From Streptomyces sp. RB17 (GTDB lineage Bacteria > Actinomycetota > Actinomycetes > Streptomycetales > Streptomycetaceae): a stretch of DNA of 64,000 nucleotides. This document shows positions 16,952 to 25,151 of the stretch, in pieces (positions within the stretch are counted from its first letter, which is position 1; each line of letters starts with the position of its first letter). The notes below the pieces were generated by a model that searched no databases, was not told the origin of the DNA, and saw nothing but the letters and a program-made list of their open reading frames with translations. Made by a program: the position numbers and the translations under genes. The DNA lies in assembly GCF_009604455.1 (NCBI RefSeq), contig NZ_WEGL01000005.1, positions 62,001-126,000 of the forward strand. Reading direction: 5' to 3'.

Positions 16952-18166
16952 GTGAGCACCTCCTCCGTACCGCGGCCCGAATCGGCCGCCCCGTCCCCGT
17001 CCCGGCCCCTGCGTCCCCCGACCCTGCCCCGGATCGCCCGGCGTGGATTCCCCGAGGGGGCGCTCCCGGCGCTCGCCCTGTTCGCGGCCGTCCGGCTCGC
17101 CGGGATCCTCCTGGTGATCCTCACCAACGCCGTCAGGGGGCACCCGCTGGTCAGGAGCCTCGCCCACTCCTGGGACTCCCGCTGGTACCTGCACATCGCC
17201 GCCCAGGGCTACGGCCACAAGATCTGGATCACCCCGCAGGGCGCCGTCCAGTCCGACTGGGCGTTCTTCCCCCTGTATCCGGGGCTCATCAGGGCGCTGA
17301 CCACGGTCCTGCCGTTCACGCCCGGCCAGGCCGCGCTGCTCATCGCCTGGACCGCCGCGGGCGTGGCGGCGTACGGCGTGTACGCCATCGGGCACCACCT
17401 CTACGGGCGCGGGGTCGCCACCGCCCTGGTCGCCCTGTGGGCCGCCATGCCGCACTCCGTCGAACTGACCATCGCCTACACCGAGTCGCTGTTCGCGGCC
17501 CTCGCCGTCTGGTCCCTGTACTGCGTGCTCAAGGGCCGCTGGCTGTGGGCCGGAGCGCTGGCCGCGCTGGCCGGGCTGTCCCGGCCGAGCGGTTTCGCGG
17601 TGGCGGTGGCCGTCTCCCTCGCCGCCGCGTACGAGGTGCTGCGGCGGCGCGGCCGGGTCCCGGCGAGCCTGTGGGCCGGTGCCGTGATCGCCCCGCTGGG
17701 CTGGCTCGCCTATGTGCTGTGGGTGGGCACCGAGACGGGCGACCTGCTCGGCGGCTACTTCAAGGTGCAGAGCGCCTGGGACTCGCGCTTCGACTTCGGT
17801 GTCGGCTCGGCACGCTTCCTCAAAGCCCTGCTGCTGCACGGGGGTGGCGCCGTCTATCCGGCGGCCCTGGTGATCGTCGCGGCCGGTGTGCTGCTGTTCG
17901 CGCTGCTGTGCCTGGAACGCGCCCCGCTGGCCCTGGTGGTCTTCGCCGGGGTCCTGATCCTGCTCGTGGTCGGCGGCTCCGGCTCCTTCTCCTCCAAGCC
18001 GCGGTTCCTGCTGCCCGCCTTCCCGCTGCTCATCCCCATGGCCCGGGCGCTGGCCCGGACCTGGCGAGTCCGGCCGGCCCATGCCGTGGTCGTCTACGGC
18101 GGTCTCGCGGTGGTGTCCCTGCTGTTCGGTGCCTTCGTGACGGTGGTGGCCCATTCCCCGCTGTGA
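16952..18166 (+). CDS. PIG-V-like membrane mannosyltransferase
   Basis: This 404-residue polytopic protein has about ten membrane segments. HSWDSRWYLHIAAQGYG in the first large loop fits the acidic, substrate-facing loop of the GPI mannosyltransferase PIG-V-type GT-C family, and FFPLYPGLIRAL and TESLFAALA are further family patterns. Such proteins use polyprenyl-phosphate mannose at the membrane; the acceptor here is unknown. I chose GTG at 16952 (VSTSSVPRPES), behind AAGGTCAAGAGA, over a TTG at 16916 that lacks a ribosome site. It is divergent from the GAPDH gene. Confidence 0.8.
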   Translation: MSTSSVPRPESAAPSPSRPLRPPTLPRIARRGFPEGALPALALFAAVRLAGILLVILTNAVRGHPLVRSLAHSWDSRWYLHIAAQGYGHKIWITPQGAVQSDWAFFPLYPGLIRALTTVLPFTPGQAALLIAWTAAGVAAYGVYAIGHHLYGRGVATALVALWAAMPHSVELTIAYTESLFAALAVWSLYCVLKGRWLWAGALAALAGLSRPSGFAVAVAVSLAAAYEVLRRRGRVPASLWAGAVIAPLGWLAYVLWVGTETGDLLGGYFKVQSAWDSRFDFGVGSARFLKALLLHGGGAVYPAALVIVAAGVLLFALLCLERAPLALVVFAGVLILLVVGGSGSFSSKPRFLLPAFPLLIPMARALARTWRVRPAHAVVVYGGLAVVSLLFGAFVTVVAHSPL

Positions 18167-18414
18167 GCCACCACCGGCTCGTCCTGCCGGCGGCCGCCCC
18201 GGCTGACCTACGACGCCCGGGGCGGCGCGGCCGGAACCTGTCGGGCACCGGGCTCGGGCGCGCCCGTGACCAGTGGTGAGAGGTGGGTAAAAAGGGCAGA
18301 GGCGCGGGAGACGGCGCCGTTCGCGAGGGCGGCGCGGGGCAGCGTCGCGCCGCGCGCCCGGTGCGAAGGCCGGGAATCGGGGTAGGCGGGGAGACGCCCG
18401 AGGAAAGGATCGTC

Positions 18415-18735
18415 ATGACGACCTACGTGATCAGCGTCCCCGGCACCTTCACCGCGGACATCGGGACGGACACCCGGACCCGCCTGGCCAGGGCGCTCGG
18501 GCCCGCCGATCCGCACGGCACCCGGATGGGCAGCGCCGAGGGCCTGGACGTACTCCGTGTCAACGAGGACAACACCTTCACCCTCCGTCTGTCCGTCGAG
18601 GCGGACACCGGCCCGCACGCCGAGCAGGAGGCCCGCCGGCTGGCAAGGTCCGCCCTCCGGGACGCGGGTCTTGACGAGCGGAGCGCCGCGCTGGGGCCGG
18701 CCGTGATCACCGGGATCGACTCCGAGGTGCGCTGA
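18415..18735 (+). CDS. small conserved hypothetical protein
   Basis: This 106-residue soluble protein starts MTTYVISVPGTFTADIG and contains SAEGLDVLRVNEDNTFTLRL. No family is recognised. The predicted alternating strands and helices and the even charge fit a small folded alpha/beta domain. The ATG has GAGGAAAGG 8 nt upstream. It lies 120 bp before the PP2C gene on the same strand, and the two may be co-transcribed. The AT-rich patch at about 18770-18795, with TAAAAT, may be a promoter for the next gene. Confidence 0.7.
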   Translation: MTTYVISVPGTFTADIGTDTRTRLARALGPADPHGTRMGSAEGLDVLRVNEDNTFTLRLSVEADTGPHAEQEARRLARSALRDAGLDERSAALGPAVITGIDSEVR

Positions 18736-18855
18736 CCAGGAGTAGTACCGCGGCCGCTCGTGGGGCCAGATCATCCGATATAGGTAAAATCTAGGCGTTT
18801 GCTGAAAGTTCAGGCGGCTGGTCGTCGCCGGCCACCGCCCCGCCGGAAGTGATCG

Positions 18856-19686
18856 ATGCCCCGCAAGAGCTCCACGGACGACGGCGATGAGCTGCTGGCC
18901 CGACTCGGCTCGCTCACCGCCCAGGCACGGGAGCGCGCGGAGCTGCAGCGCACCCAGGTCGAGCTGGCCATCGCCCTGCAGCGCGGCATGCTGCCCCGTG
19001 ACCTGCCCGCCGCACCGGGCCTGCACCTCGCCGTCCGCTACACGCCGGCCAACCTCGGTCTGAACGTCGGCGGCGACTGGTACGACGCGTTCGTCCTCCC
19101 CGACGGCCGGATCGGGCTGGCCATCGGCGACGTCCAGGGGCACAACATCGAGGCCGCCGCGTTCATGGGCCAGGTGCGGGCCGGGCTCCGCGCCCTCGCC
19201 TCCGTGACCGGCGAGCCGGGCGAACTCCTCGCCCGTACCAACGACCTGCTGCTGTCGCTGGGCGGCGACCTCTTCGCCACCTGCACCTTCATGCGCCTCG
19301 ACCCGGCCAGCGGAGTGCTGGAGAGCGCACGCGCCGGCCACATCCCGTTCGTGTGGGCCACGGCGGACGGCAAGTCCGGTGTCGCCGGCGACGAGGGCGG
19401 GCCGCCGCTCGGCATCGAGAAGGGCATGGACTACCCGGTGAGCAGGCACCGGCTCACCACGGGCGGTGTGTTCGTGCTGCTCACCGACGGGGTGGTGGAG
19501 GGCCCCTCGCTGAACATCGAGGACGGCCTGGATCAGGTGGTCCGCCTCGCCGGCATCGCCGCCGTCGCCGGTCTGGCGGTGCACGCCCTGGCCGCCGCCG
19601 TGATCAAGGGCGCCGAGAGCGTCGGCCACGAGGACGACGCGGCCGTCCTCGTCGTGGGCCTGGACGACCTCGGAAACCACGCGTGA
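18856..19686 (+). CDS. PP2C/SpoIIE-type serine phosphatase
   Basis: This 276-residue protein dephosphorylates Ser/Thr, typically on anti-anti-sigma factors in partner-switching stress regulation. A short N-terminal coiled coil (about residues 10-45) leads into the SpoIIE domain: LQRGMLPRDLP, then VGGDWYDAFVLPDGR with the first metal Asp, IGDVQGHN, LLTDGVVE and EDDAAVLV at the end. It has no sensory PAS or GAF domain, so signal input must come from a partner. The tandem repeat array begins at its stop codon, and the MASE1 membrane gene follows. Confidence 0.92.
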   Translation: MPRKSSTDDGDELLARLGSLTAQARERAELQRTQVELAIALQRGMLPRDLPAAPGLHLAVRYTPANLGLNVGGDWYDAFVLPDGRIGLAIGDVQGHNIEAAAFMGQVRAGLRALASVTGEPGELLARTNDLLLSLGGDLFATCTFMRLDPASGVLESARAGHIPFVWATADGKSGVAGDEGGPPLGIEKGMDYPVSRHRLTTGGVFVLLTDGVVEGPSLNIEDGLDQVVRLAGIAAVAGLAVHALAAAVIKGAESVGHEDDAAVLVVGLDDLGNHA

Positions 19687-20063
19687 GACGGGCCCGGTAC
19701 GACTCCGTGAGACGGCCCGGACCCACCCATGGGACGGCCCGGACCCACCCATGGGACGGCCCGGACCCACCCATGGGACGGTTCGGACCCACCCGTCAGA
19801 CGGCCCGGAACACTCATGGGACGGCCCCGGACTCCACCCGTCCGTGGGACGGCCCCGGACTCCACCCGTCCGTGAGACGGCCCGGACCCCAGCCGTCCGT
19901 GAGACGGCCCGGACCCCACCCGTCCGTGAGACGGCCCGGATCCACCCATGGGACGGCTCCGGATCCACCCGTGGGACGGCCCCGGATCCACCCGTGGGAC
20001 GTCCCCGGACCCAGCCGTGAGACGGGTCGAAGCACCCGTGGGACGGCCCCGGTGACCACTCGT
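19685..20063. repeat. 16-unit imperfect tandem repeat, 21-28 bp
   Basis: Sixteen consecutive units start at 19685, 19709, 19731, 19753, 19775, 19797, 19818, 19846, 19874, 19901, 19928, 19950, 19973, 19996, 20019 and 20040. The consensus is GRGACGGCCCCGGA followed by YCCACCCRT. Units differ in length, so no reading frame is kept. CCCATGGG and CCCGTGGG palindromes recur at the junctions, giving transcripts many small hairpins. The array overlaps the PP2C stop and precedes the MASE1 gene. No gene is seen in the remaining 20064-20210. Confidence 0.9.
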
Positions 20064-20210
20064 GACCAGTGCGGCCGAGCGCGGTGGGGGTTCGGGGTGC
20101 CTGGAGCCGGCGCCGGCCGGCGCCGCCGGTCACGCCGGCGTCCCGAGATTCAGCCATAGGGCCTGACCGCACCGGCTCTCGCCTCGCCGACCCGGGGCCA
20201 TCGGTGTGAG

Positions 20211-21242
20211 ATGGCTGCTGTGGTGGGTATCGACGATCTACGCCGGCCGGGCGGCTACGCCGCTCAGGTGCTGGCCGTCGCGGCCTGCTACTACGCCGCG
20301 GCCCGGCTCGGCCTCCTGCGCGAACTCTCCGTCGAGGGCGCCGTCGTCACCCCCATCTGGCCGCCGACCGGCGTCGCCGTCGCCGCGCTGCTGATCCTCG
20401 GCCTCGGCTGCTGGCCCGGCATCACGATCGGTGCCTTCTTCGCCGTGCTGTCCCTGACCACCTTCCGCCTCGACGTGCTCGGCACCCTCGCCGGCCAGAC
20501 CCTCGCACCGGTCTGCGCGGTACTCCTGCTGCGCCGGGCCCGCTTCCACACTGACCTCGGCCGGCTGCGGGACGGCATCGCCCTGGTGTTCCTGGGCGCG
20601 CTGACCGCCACGCTGATCAGCACGACCGTCGGCGTCGGCCTCCTCGTCCTCATGGACAGGCTGGACGCGCACAGCTTCTGGCCCGTCTGGCTGGCCTGGT
20701 GGGTGGGCGACGCCATGGGCGTGCTGCTGATCACCCCGCTGCTGCTGTTGCTGCATCGCGCGCGCTGGCCGCCGCCCCTGGGCCGCTGGCAGGAGGCGAC
20801 CGCGCTGGCCGTCGTCACCTGCGCCGTCGTGCCCGTGGCCGTCTACAGCTCGGTCAGCATGCTCTTCCTCGTCTACCCGCTCCTCATCTGGGCCGCCCTG
20901 CGGTTCCAGCTCGTGGGCGGCGTGCTGTGCGCCCTGCTGATGTCCGTACTGGCCACGGTCGCGGCAACGGACGGTGCCGGGGGCTTCGCGGGGCTGAGCC
21001 GGATCGAGGTGATGGCGAAGCTCCAGGCCTTCAACGGCACCATGGCGCTGACCGCGCTCCTGCTGTCCGCCCTGATCACCGAGCAGCGCAACACCCGGAG
21101 CTCGGTGGAGAAGGCCTGTCAGGAACTGGTCGAGGTCCTGGAACACCTCACCGCCGGCGAGACCCCACGGCCCCGGGCACAGCCGGACACCGGGGGTGCC
21201 GACGGCGCTGACGAACCGCCTTGGCCGACCGCGCCCCCGTGA
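20211..21242 (+). CDS. MASE1 domain integral membrane protein
   Basis: This 343-residue protein has about eight membrane helices forming a MASE1 sensor domain, with the signature VVTPIWPPTGVAVAALL near residue 45 and WLAWWVGDAMGVLLITPLLL in the middle. The C terminus (about 285-343) is a short cytoplasmic coiled coil (SSVEKACQELVEVLEHL) and a Pro-rich tail. MASE1 normally feeds a kinase, GGDEF or phosphatase domain on the same chain, and none is present here. The PP2C phosphatase just upstream is a plausible separate output. ATG at 20211; the ribosome site is weak (GGTGTGAG). Confidence 0.85.
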   Translation: MAAVVGIDDLRRPGGYAAQVLAVAACYYAAARLGLLRELSVEGAVVTPIWPPTGVAVAALLILGLGCWPGITIGAFFAVLSLTTFRLDVLGTLAGQTLAPVCAVLLLRRARFHTDLGRLRDGIALVFLGALTATLISTTVGVGLLVLMDRLDAHSFWPVWLAWWVGDAMGVLLITPLLLLLHRARWPPPLGRWQEATALAVVTCAVVPVAVYSSVSMLFLVYPLLIWAALRFQLVGGVLCALLMSVLATVAATDGAGGFAGLSRIEVMAKLQAFNGTMALTALLLSALITEQRNTRSSVEKACQELVEVLEHLTAGETPRPRAQPDTGGADGADEPPWPTAPP

Positions 21243-21244
21243 CA

Positions 21245-21296
21245 CCCCGGTCCCGAGTCCAGCCCCGGTCCCGAGTCCAGCCCCGGTCCCGAGTCA
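21245..21296. repeat. 18-bp direct repeat, 2.8 copies
   Basis: CCCCGGTCCCGAGTCCAG occurs at 21245-21262 and 21263-21280, with a partial copy at 21281-21296, between the MASE1 stop and the end of the convergent small gene. Confidence 0.85.
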
Positions 21297-21662
21297 CCGG
21301 CCGGAGCGGTTCACCGGTCCCTCGTCGTCGCTGCCGGGTTCCGCGGAGCCCTTGCGTGACCGGACGTCCCGGGGAGTGGGAGTGGGAGTGGGTGGGTGGG
21401 CGCCGGTGGCGCCGGGCTGACCGCCGCCGGTCGTGCCGTAGCCGCCCGGGATGCCCGGCGGCATGTCGGCGGCGGCCTCGGCCTCGCTCACACGGCGCCG
21501 CGCCCTGACCCCGGCCCGGCGTTCCGGGTACGGGTACTCGAACGGCTGGGCGGAGGCACGCTCGCGCTCCGCCTCGCGCTGCCGGCGTGCGGCCCGCTCG
21601 GCGGCCGTCGCCTCACCCTGTCGGCCGGGGTCCTCACCGTGCGAACGGCCGTTGTCCTGCAT
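21294..21662 (-). CDS. small charged hypothetical protein
   Basis: This predicted 122-residue hydrophilic protein has an Arg/Glu/Ala-rich helix (ERAARRQREAERERASAQPF), then YPYPERRAGVRARRRVSEAE, a Gly/Pro-rich segment and a disordered charged tail. No family is recognised. I prefer the ATG at 21662 because AAGGACAAGGA precedes it; an ATG at 21680 is possible. It is convergent with the MASE1 gene and divergent from selA. Low complexity makes the call uncertain. Confidence 0.45.
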   Translation of the reverse strand: MQDNGRSHGEDPGRQGEATAAERAARRQREAERERASAQPFEYPYPERRAGVRARRRVSEAEAAADMPPGIPGGYGTTGGGQPGATGAHPPTPTPTPRDVRSRKGSAEPGSDDEGPVNRSGR

Positions 21663-21808
21663 GCGGTCCTTGTCCTTCATGCGGCGCCGAGTACCCGGGC
21701 GATGGCCGACGCCAACATCCCCGGCGTGTCGAACAGCCGGTCCGGGGCACTGGGGGACGATGGGCGGAGCCCGGAGGGGCCGGGCCGGACCGGAGGGACA
21801 GGCGCGGC

Positions 21809-23245
21809 ATGGAACAGCGGACGGCGAGCGCGGCGGACCGGCGCGGCGGACCGTCCAGGCCCCGTTCCACCAGCTCGGAACGGCGCGACGACACGGCCGT
21901 ACGGCCACCGGACCACACCGTACGGTCCCCCGAGGGCACCGACGCCCGACGCCGCATCCCGCGCACCGACCGCCTGCTGCGCGACCCCCGGTTGTCGGCG
22001 GCGGTGGACCGGCTCGGTGCCGGTGCGGTGAAGGCCGCAGTACGCGCGGCGCAGGAACGGGCCCGGGAGGGCGCCATCCCGCCCGAGCAGGTGCCGGACG
22101 AGGCCGTGGCCCTGCTGCCCGGAACCGCGAGCGGGCTGCGCCCCGTGATCAACGCCACCGGAGTACTGCTGCACACCAATCTCGGACGGGCCCCGCTGTC
22201 GGCCGCCGCCCGACAGGCCGTCCAGGAGGCCGCCGGGCCCACGGACGTCGAGCTGGACCTGGCGACCGGGGTACGGGCCCGCCGCGGCCGCTCCGCTCTC
22301 GCCGCCCTGCACGCGCGCGTGCCGTCCGCGGGGGCCGCGCACGTCGTCAACAACGGCGCCGCCGCTCTCGTGCTCGCCGCCACCGCCCTCGCGGCCGGCA
22401 AGGAGATCGTCGTCAGCCGGGGCGAGATGGTGGAGATCGGCGACGGCTTCCGGCTGCCCGACCTGCTCGTCTCGACCGGCGCCCGGCTCCGCGAGGTCGG
22501 CACGACCAACCGCACGACCGCAGCCGACTACACCGCCGCGATCGGCCCGGACGCCGGGTTCGTGCTCAAGGTGCATCCGTCCAACTTCCGTATCACCGGC
22601 TTCACCCGGTCCGCGGAGACCGCGGAACTCACCGGTCTCGGCGTCCCGGTCGTCGTCGACATCGGCTCCGGACTGCTCGCCCCGCATCCGGCGCTGCCCG
22701 GGGAACCCGACGCCGACACCGAACTCCGCGCGGGCGCCGCCCTCGTCACCGCGAGCGGCGACAAACTCCTCGGCGGCCCCCAGTGCGGGCTGCTGCTGGG
22801 CGCGAAGGACCTGGTCCGGGCCCTCGCCCGGCACCCGCTGGCCCGTGCGCTGCGCGTCGACAAGCTGACCCTGGCCGCCCTGGAGGCCACCCTCAACGGC
22901 CCGCCCACCCCGACCGCCCTCGCCCTCACCGCCGGCCCGGCCGGCCTGCGCGCCCGCGCCGACCGGCTCGCGGGCGAACTCGCCGCCGACGGCATCGACG
23001 TACGGGCCGTCGACTCCGCCGCCACCGTCGGCGGCGGAGGCGCCCCCGGAGTCACCCTGCCCAGCGCGGCACTCTCCCTGCCCGAGCCGTACGCCGCCGC
23101 GCTGCGCACCGGCCCCGTCCCCGTCGTCGGACGGCTGGAGGCGGGCCGCTGCCTGCTGGATCTGCGCGCGGTGCCCGAGCAGGACGACGCACGACTGGCC
23201 GATGTGGTGCGCTCCGCCCGGCCGGCCGGACAGCGGCGGACGTGA
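21809..23245 (+). CDS. selA: L-seryl-tRNA(Sec) selenium transferase
   Basis: This 478-residue PLP enzyme converts seryl-tRNA(Sec) to selenocysteyl-tRNA(Sec) with selenophosphate. Family landmarks are RPVINATGVLLHTNLGRAPL, VVNNGAAALVLA, VGTTNRT and the PLP lysine in TASGDKLLGGPQCG. The N-terminal 45 residues are disordered and Arg-rich, longer than in E. coli. The ATG at 21809 has GGAGGGA 10 nt upstream. Its stop overlaps the selB start in TGATG, so the two are translationally coupled. With selB, tRNA-Sec and selD it forms a complete Sec-synthesis locus serving the formate dehydrogenase opposite. Confidence 0.96.
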   Translation: MEQRTASAADRRGGPSRPRSTSSERRDDTAVRPPDHTVRSPEGTDARRRIPRTDRLLRDPRLSAAVDRLGAGAVKAAVRAAQERAREGAIPPEQVPDEAVALLPGTASGLRPVINATGVLLHTNLGRAPLSAAARQAVQEAAGPTDVELDLATGVRARRGRSALAALHARVPSAGAAHVVNNGAAALVLAATALAAGKEIVVSRGEMVEIGDGFRLPDLLVSTGARLREVGTTNRTTAADYTAAIGPDAGFVLKVHPSNFRITGFTRSAETAELTGLGVPVVVDIGSGLLAPHPALPGEPDADTELRAGAALVTASGDKLLGGPQCGLLLGAKDLVRALARHPLARALRVDKLTLAALEATLNGPPTPTALALTAGPAGLRARADRLAGELAADGIDVRAVDSAATVGGGGAPGVTLPSAALSLPEPYAAALRTGPVPVVGRLEAGRCLLDLRAVPEQDDARLADVVRSARPAGQRRT

Positions 23246-25080
23246 TGCGGGTCCTCGCCACCGCCGGCCATGTCGACCACGGCAAGTCCGCCCTGGTCCG
23301 GGCCCTCACCGGCATGGAGCCCGACCGCTACGAGGAGGAGCGCCGCCGGGGACTGACCCTGGACCTCGGCTTCGTGTGGACGCGCCTCGCTGCGGACGGG
23401 GACCACCTCGCCTTCGTCGACGTGCCCGGACACGAACGCTTCGTGCCGACCATGCTGGCCGGTGTCGGGCCGGTGCCCGCCGTGCTGTTCGTGGTCGCCG
23501 CCGACCAGGGCTGGCAGCCCCAGTCCGAGGAGCACCTGGCCGTCCTCGACGCGCTCGGCGTCCGGCACGCCGTCCTCGCGGTGACCCGCAGCGACCTCGC
23601 CGACCCCGAAGCGGTGCGCATCGACGCCGTCGAACGACTGGCCCGGACGTCACTGGGCAAGGTTTCCGCGGTCGCCGTGAGCGCGGTCACCGGCGCCGGA
23701 CTGGACGAGCTGCGTGGCGAACTCGCCCGACTGGCAGGTGAGTTGATTGACCCGGATCCCGACGCCGACGTTCGGCTGTGGCTCGACCGTGCCTTCACCG
23801 TGCGCGGACACGGCACCGTGGTGACCGGCACCCTCGGCGCGGGCACCCTGCGCGTCGGCGACCGGCTGGTGACCGGGGACGGTTCGGCCGTGCTCAGGGT
23901 GCGCGGGCTGCAGACCCTGCACGAGGAGCGGACGGCGGTGAGCGGGGTGGCCCGCGTGGCGGTCAACCTGCACGGCCGGGGCGCCGACGGACTGCGCCGG
24001 GGACAGGTGCTGCTGACCCCGGACCGCTGGCTGAGCAGCGAGGTACTCGACGTACGGGTCACCGGTGAGCCGACCAGTGACCTGCCCCGCTCGGTCACCC
24101 TGCACATCGGCACGGCCGCCGTGCCCGTCACCGTCCGCCCGCTCGGCGAGGACACCGCCCGGCTCACCCTCGCCCGGGGCCTGCCGCTGCGGGTCGGCGA
24201 CCGCGCTGTGCTGCGCGAGCCCGGCGGCAGCCGCACGCCCTGCGGGCTCACCGTCCTCGACGTACGACCGCCCCGGCTGACCCGGCGCGGCGCGGGCCGG
24301 GCCCGCGCTGCCGAACTCGCCGCCCTGACCGGCCGCCCCGACGGCGCCGCCGAACTGCGCCGCCGCGGACTGATCCGGCGCACCGACCTGCTGGCGATGG
24401 GCGTCCCGGCCCCCGCCGAACCGGTGGTGGGGGACTGGCTGGTGGACGACCCGTACTGGACCGCCCTCAAGGACCGGCTGGCCGGCGAGGTCGAGCGGTA
24501 TGCGAGGGAACACCCGCTGGAGCCGGGCCTGCCCGCAGAGGCGGCGCGTCGGCTGCTCGGCCTGCCCGACCGGGCCCTCGTCGACGCCCTGGCCGAGGCC
24601 ACGCCCCGACTCCGAAGCGGACAAGGGCGGTTGTACTCCGCCGGCGACCACCGCCCCGCCCTGCCCCCGCCCGTCCGCGCCGCCGTGGACGCCGTACGCG
24701 AGGACCTCGCCCGTAGACCGTTCCGCGCGCCCGAGGCCGGCCGGCTCGCCGAACTCGGCCTGGACCGCAGGGCGTTGGCCGCCGCCGTCACCGCCGGTGC
24801 GCTGCTGCGGATCGCCGACGGAATCGTGCTGCTGCCCGGCGCGGACACCGAGGCCGTCGCTGTGCTGCGCACTCTGCCCCAGCCGTTCACGGTTCAGGAG
24901 GCCCGGCGCGCGCTGGACACCACCCGGCGGGTCGCCGTACCGCTGCTGGAGTTCCTGGACGCCCGGGGACACACCGAGCGCGTCGACGACCAGCGCCGGC
25001 GCTGCCGCACGGACGCGGTGAACGGAGACGGACGGGAATCGAACCCGCCGGCCCGAGATCCTCGAGCCCCTCGGTTTTGA
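23245..25080 (+). CDS. selB: selenocysteine-specific elongation factor SelB
   Basis: This 611-residue GTPase brings Sec-tRNA(Sec) to UGA codons marked by a SECIS hairpin. The G domain shows TAGHVDHGKS (G1), DVPGHERFV (G3) and TRSD (G4). Beta-barrel domains II and III follow (RAFTVRGHGTVVTGT), then the C-terminal winged helices that bind the SECIS (for example GLDRRALAAAVTAGALLRI). Translation starts one base into the selA stop. The last 20 or so residues are the antisense of tRNA-Sec, and the TGA stop at 25078-25080 is exactly opposite the tRNA anticodon. The open frame upstream through selA is not part of the protein. Confidence 0.95.
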   Translation: MRVLATAGHVDHGKSALVRALTGMEPDRYEEERRRGLTLDLGFVWTRLAADGDHLAFVDVPGHERFVPTMLAGVGPVPAVLFVVAADQGWQPQSEEHLAVLDALGVRHAVLAVTRSDLADPEAVRIDAVERLARTSLGKVSAVAVSAVTGAGLDELRGELARLAGELIDPDPDADVRLWLDRAFTVRGHGTVVTGTLGAGTLRVGDRLVTGDGSAVLRVRGLQTLHEERTAVSGVARVAVNLHGRGADGLRRGQVLLTPDRWLSSEVLDVRVTGEPTSDLPRSVTLHIGTAAVPVTVRPLGEDTARLTLARGLPLRVGDRAVLREPGGSRTPCGLTVLDVRPPRLTRRGAGRARAAELAALTGRPDGAAELRRRGLIRRTDLLAMGVPAPAEPVVGDWLVDDPYWTALKDRLAGEVERYAREHPLEPGLPAEAARRLLGLPDRALVDALAEATPRLRSGQGRLYSAGDHRPALPPPVRAAVDAVREDLARRPFRAPEAGRLAELGLDRRALAAAVTAGALLRIADGIVLLPGADTEAVAVLRTLPQPFTVQEARRALDTTRRVAVPLLEFLDARGHTERVDDQRRRCRTDAVNGDGRESNPPARDPRAPRF

Positions 25081-25115
25081 AGACCGGGAGGGCCACCAGG
25101 CACCCACACGCCTCC
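25023..25115 (-). tRNA. selC: tRNA-Sec (anticodon TCA)
   Basis: This 93-nt tRNA lies on the minus strand. It begins GGAGGCG, pairing with CGTCTCC at the 3' end before a G discriminator; CCA is not encoded. The anticodon arm is CGGT-CTTCAAA-ACCG, giving anticodon TCA at 25080-25078. The extra arm is long, and the T arm contains GGTTCGATTCC. The length and anticodon are diagnostic for selenocysteine tRNA. It overlaps the 3' end of selB in antisense and lies 36 bp before selD. Confidence 0.95.
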
Positions 25116-25151
25116 ACCGCTCGTCAGGCTACTGCCCGGGAGACCGCCGCC

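Noticed and set aside
19685..20063. CRISPR array
   Set aside because: The whole unit is repeated with drift; there are no constant repeats with variable spacers and no cas genes.
21451..23244. N-terminal extension of SelB through the selA region
   Set aside because: SelB begins at its own ATG coupled to the selA stop, and the extension is an Arg/Pro-rich shadow of selA.
25078..25115. Sec read-through of the selB UGA
   Set aside because: No SECIS-like hairpin with a GGUCU loop follows on that strand, and the downstream codons are antisense tRNA.
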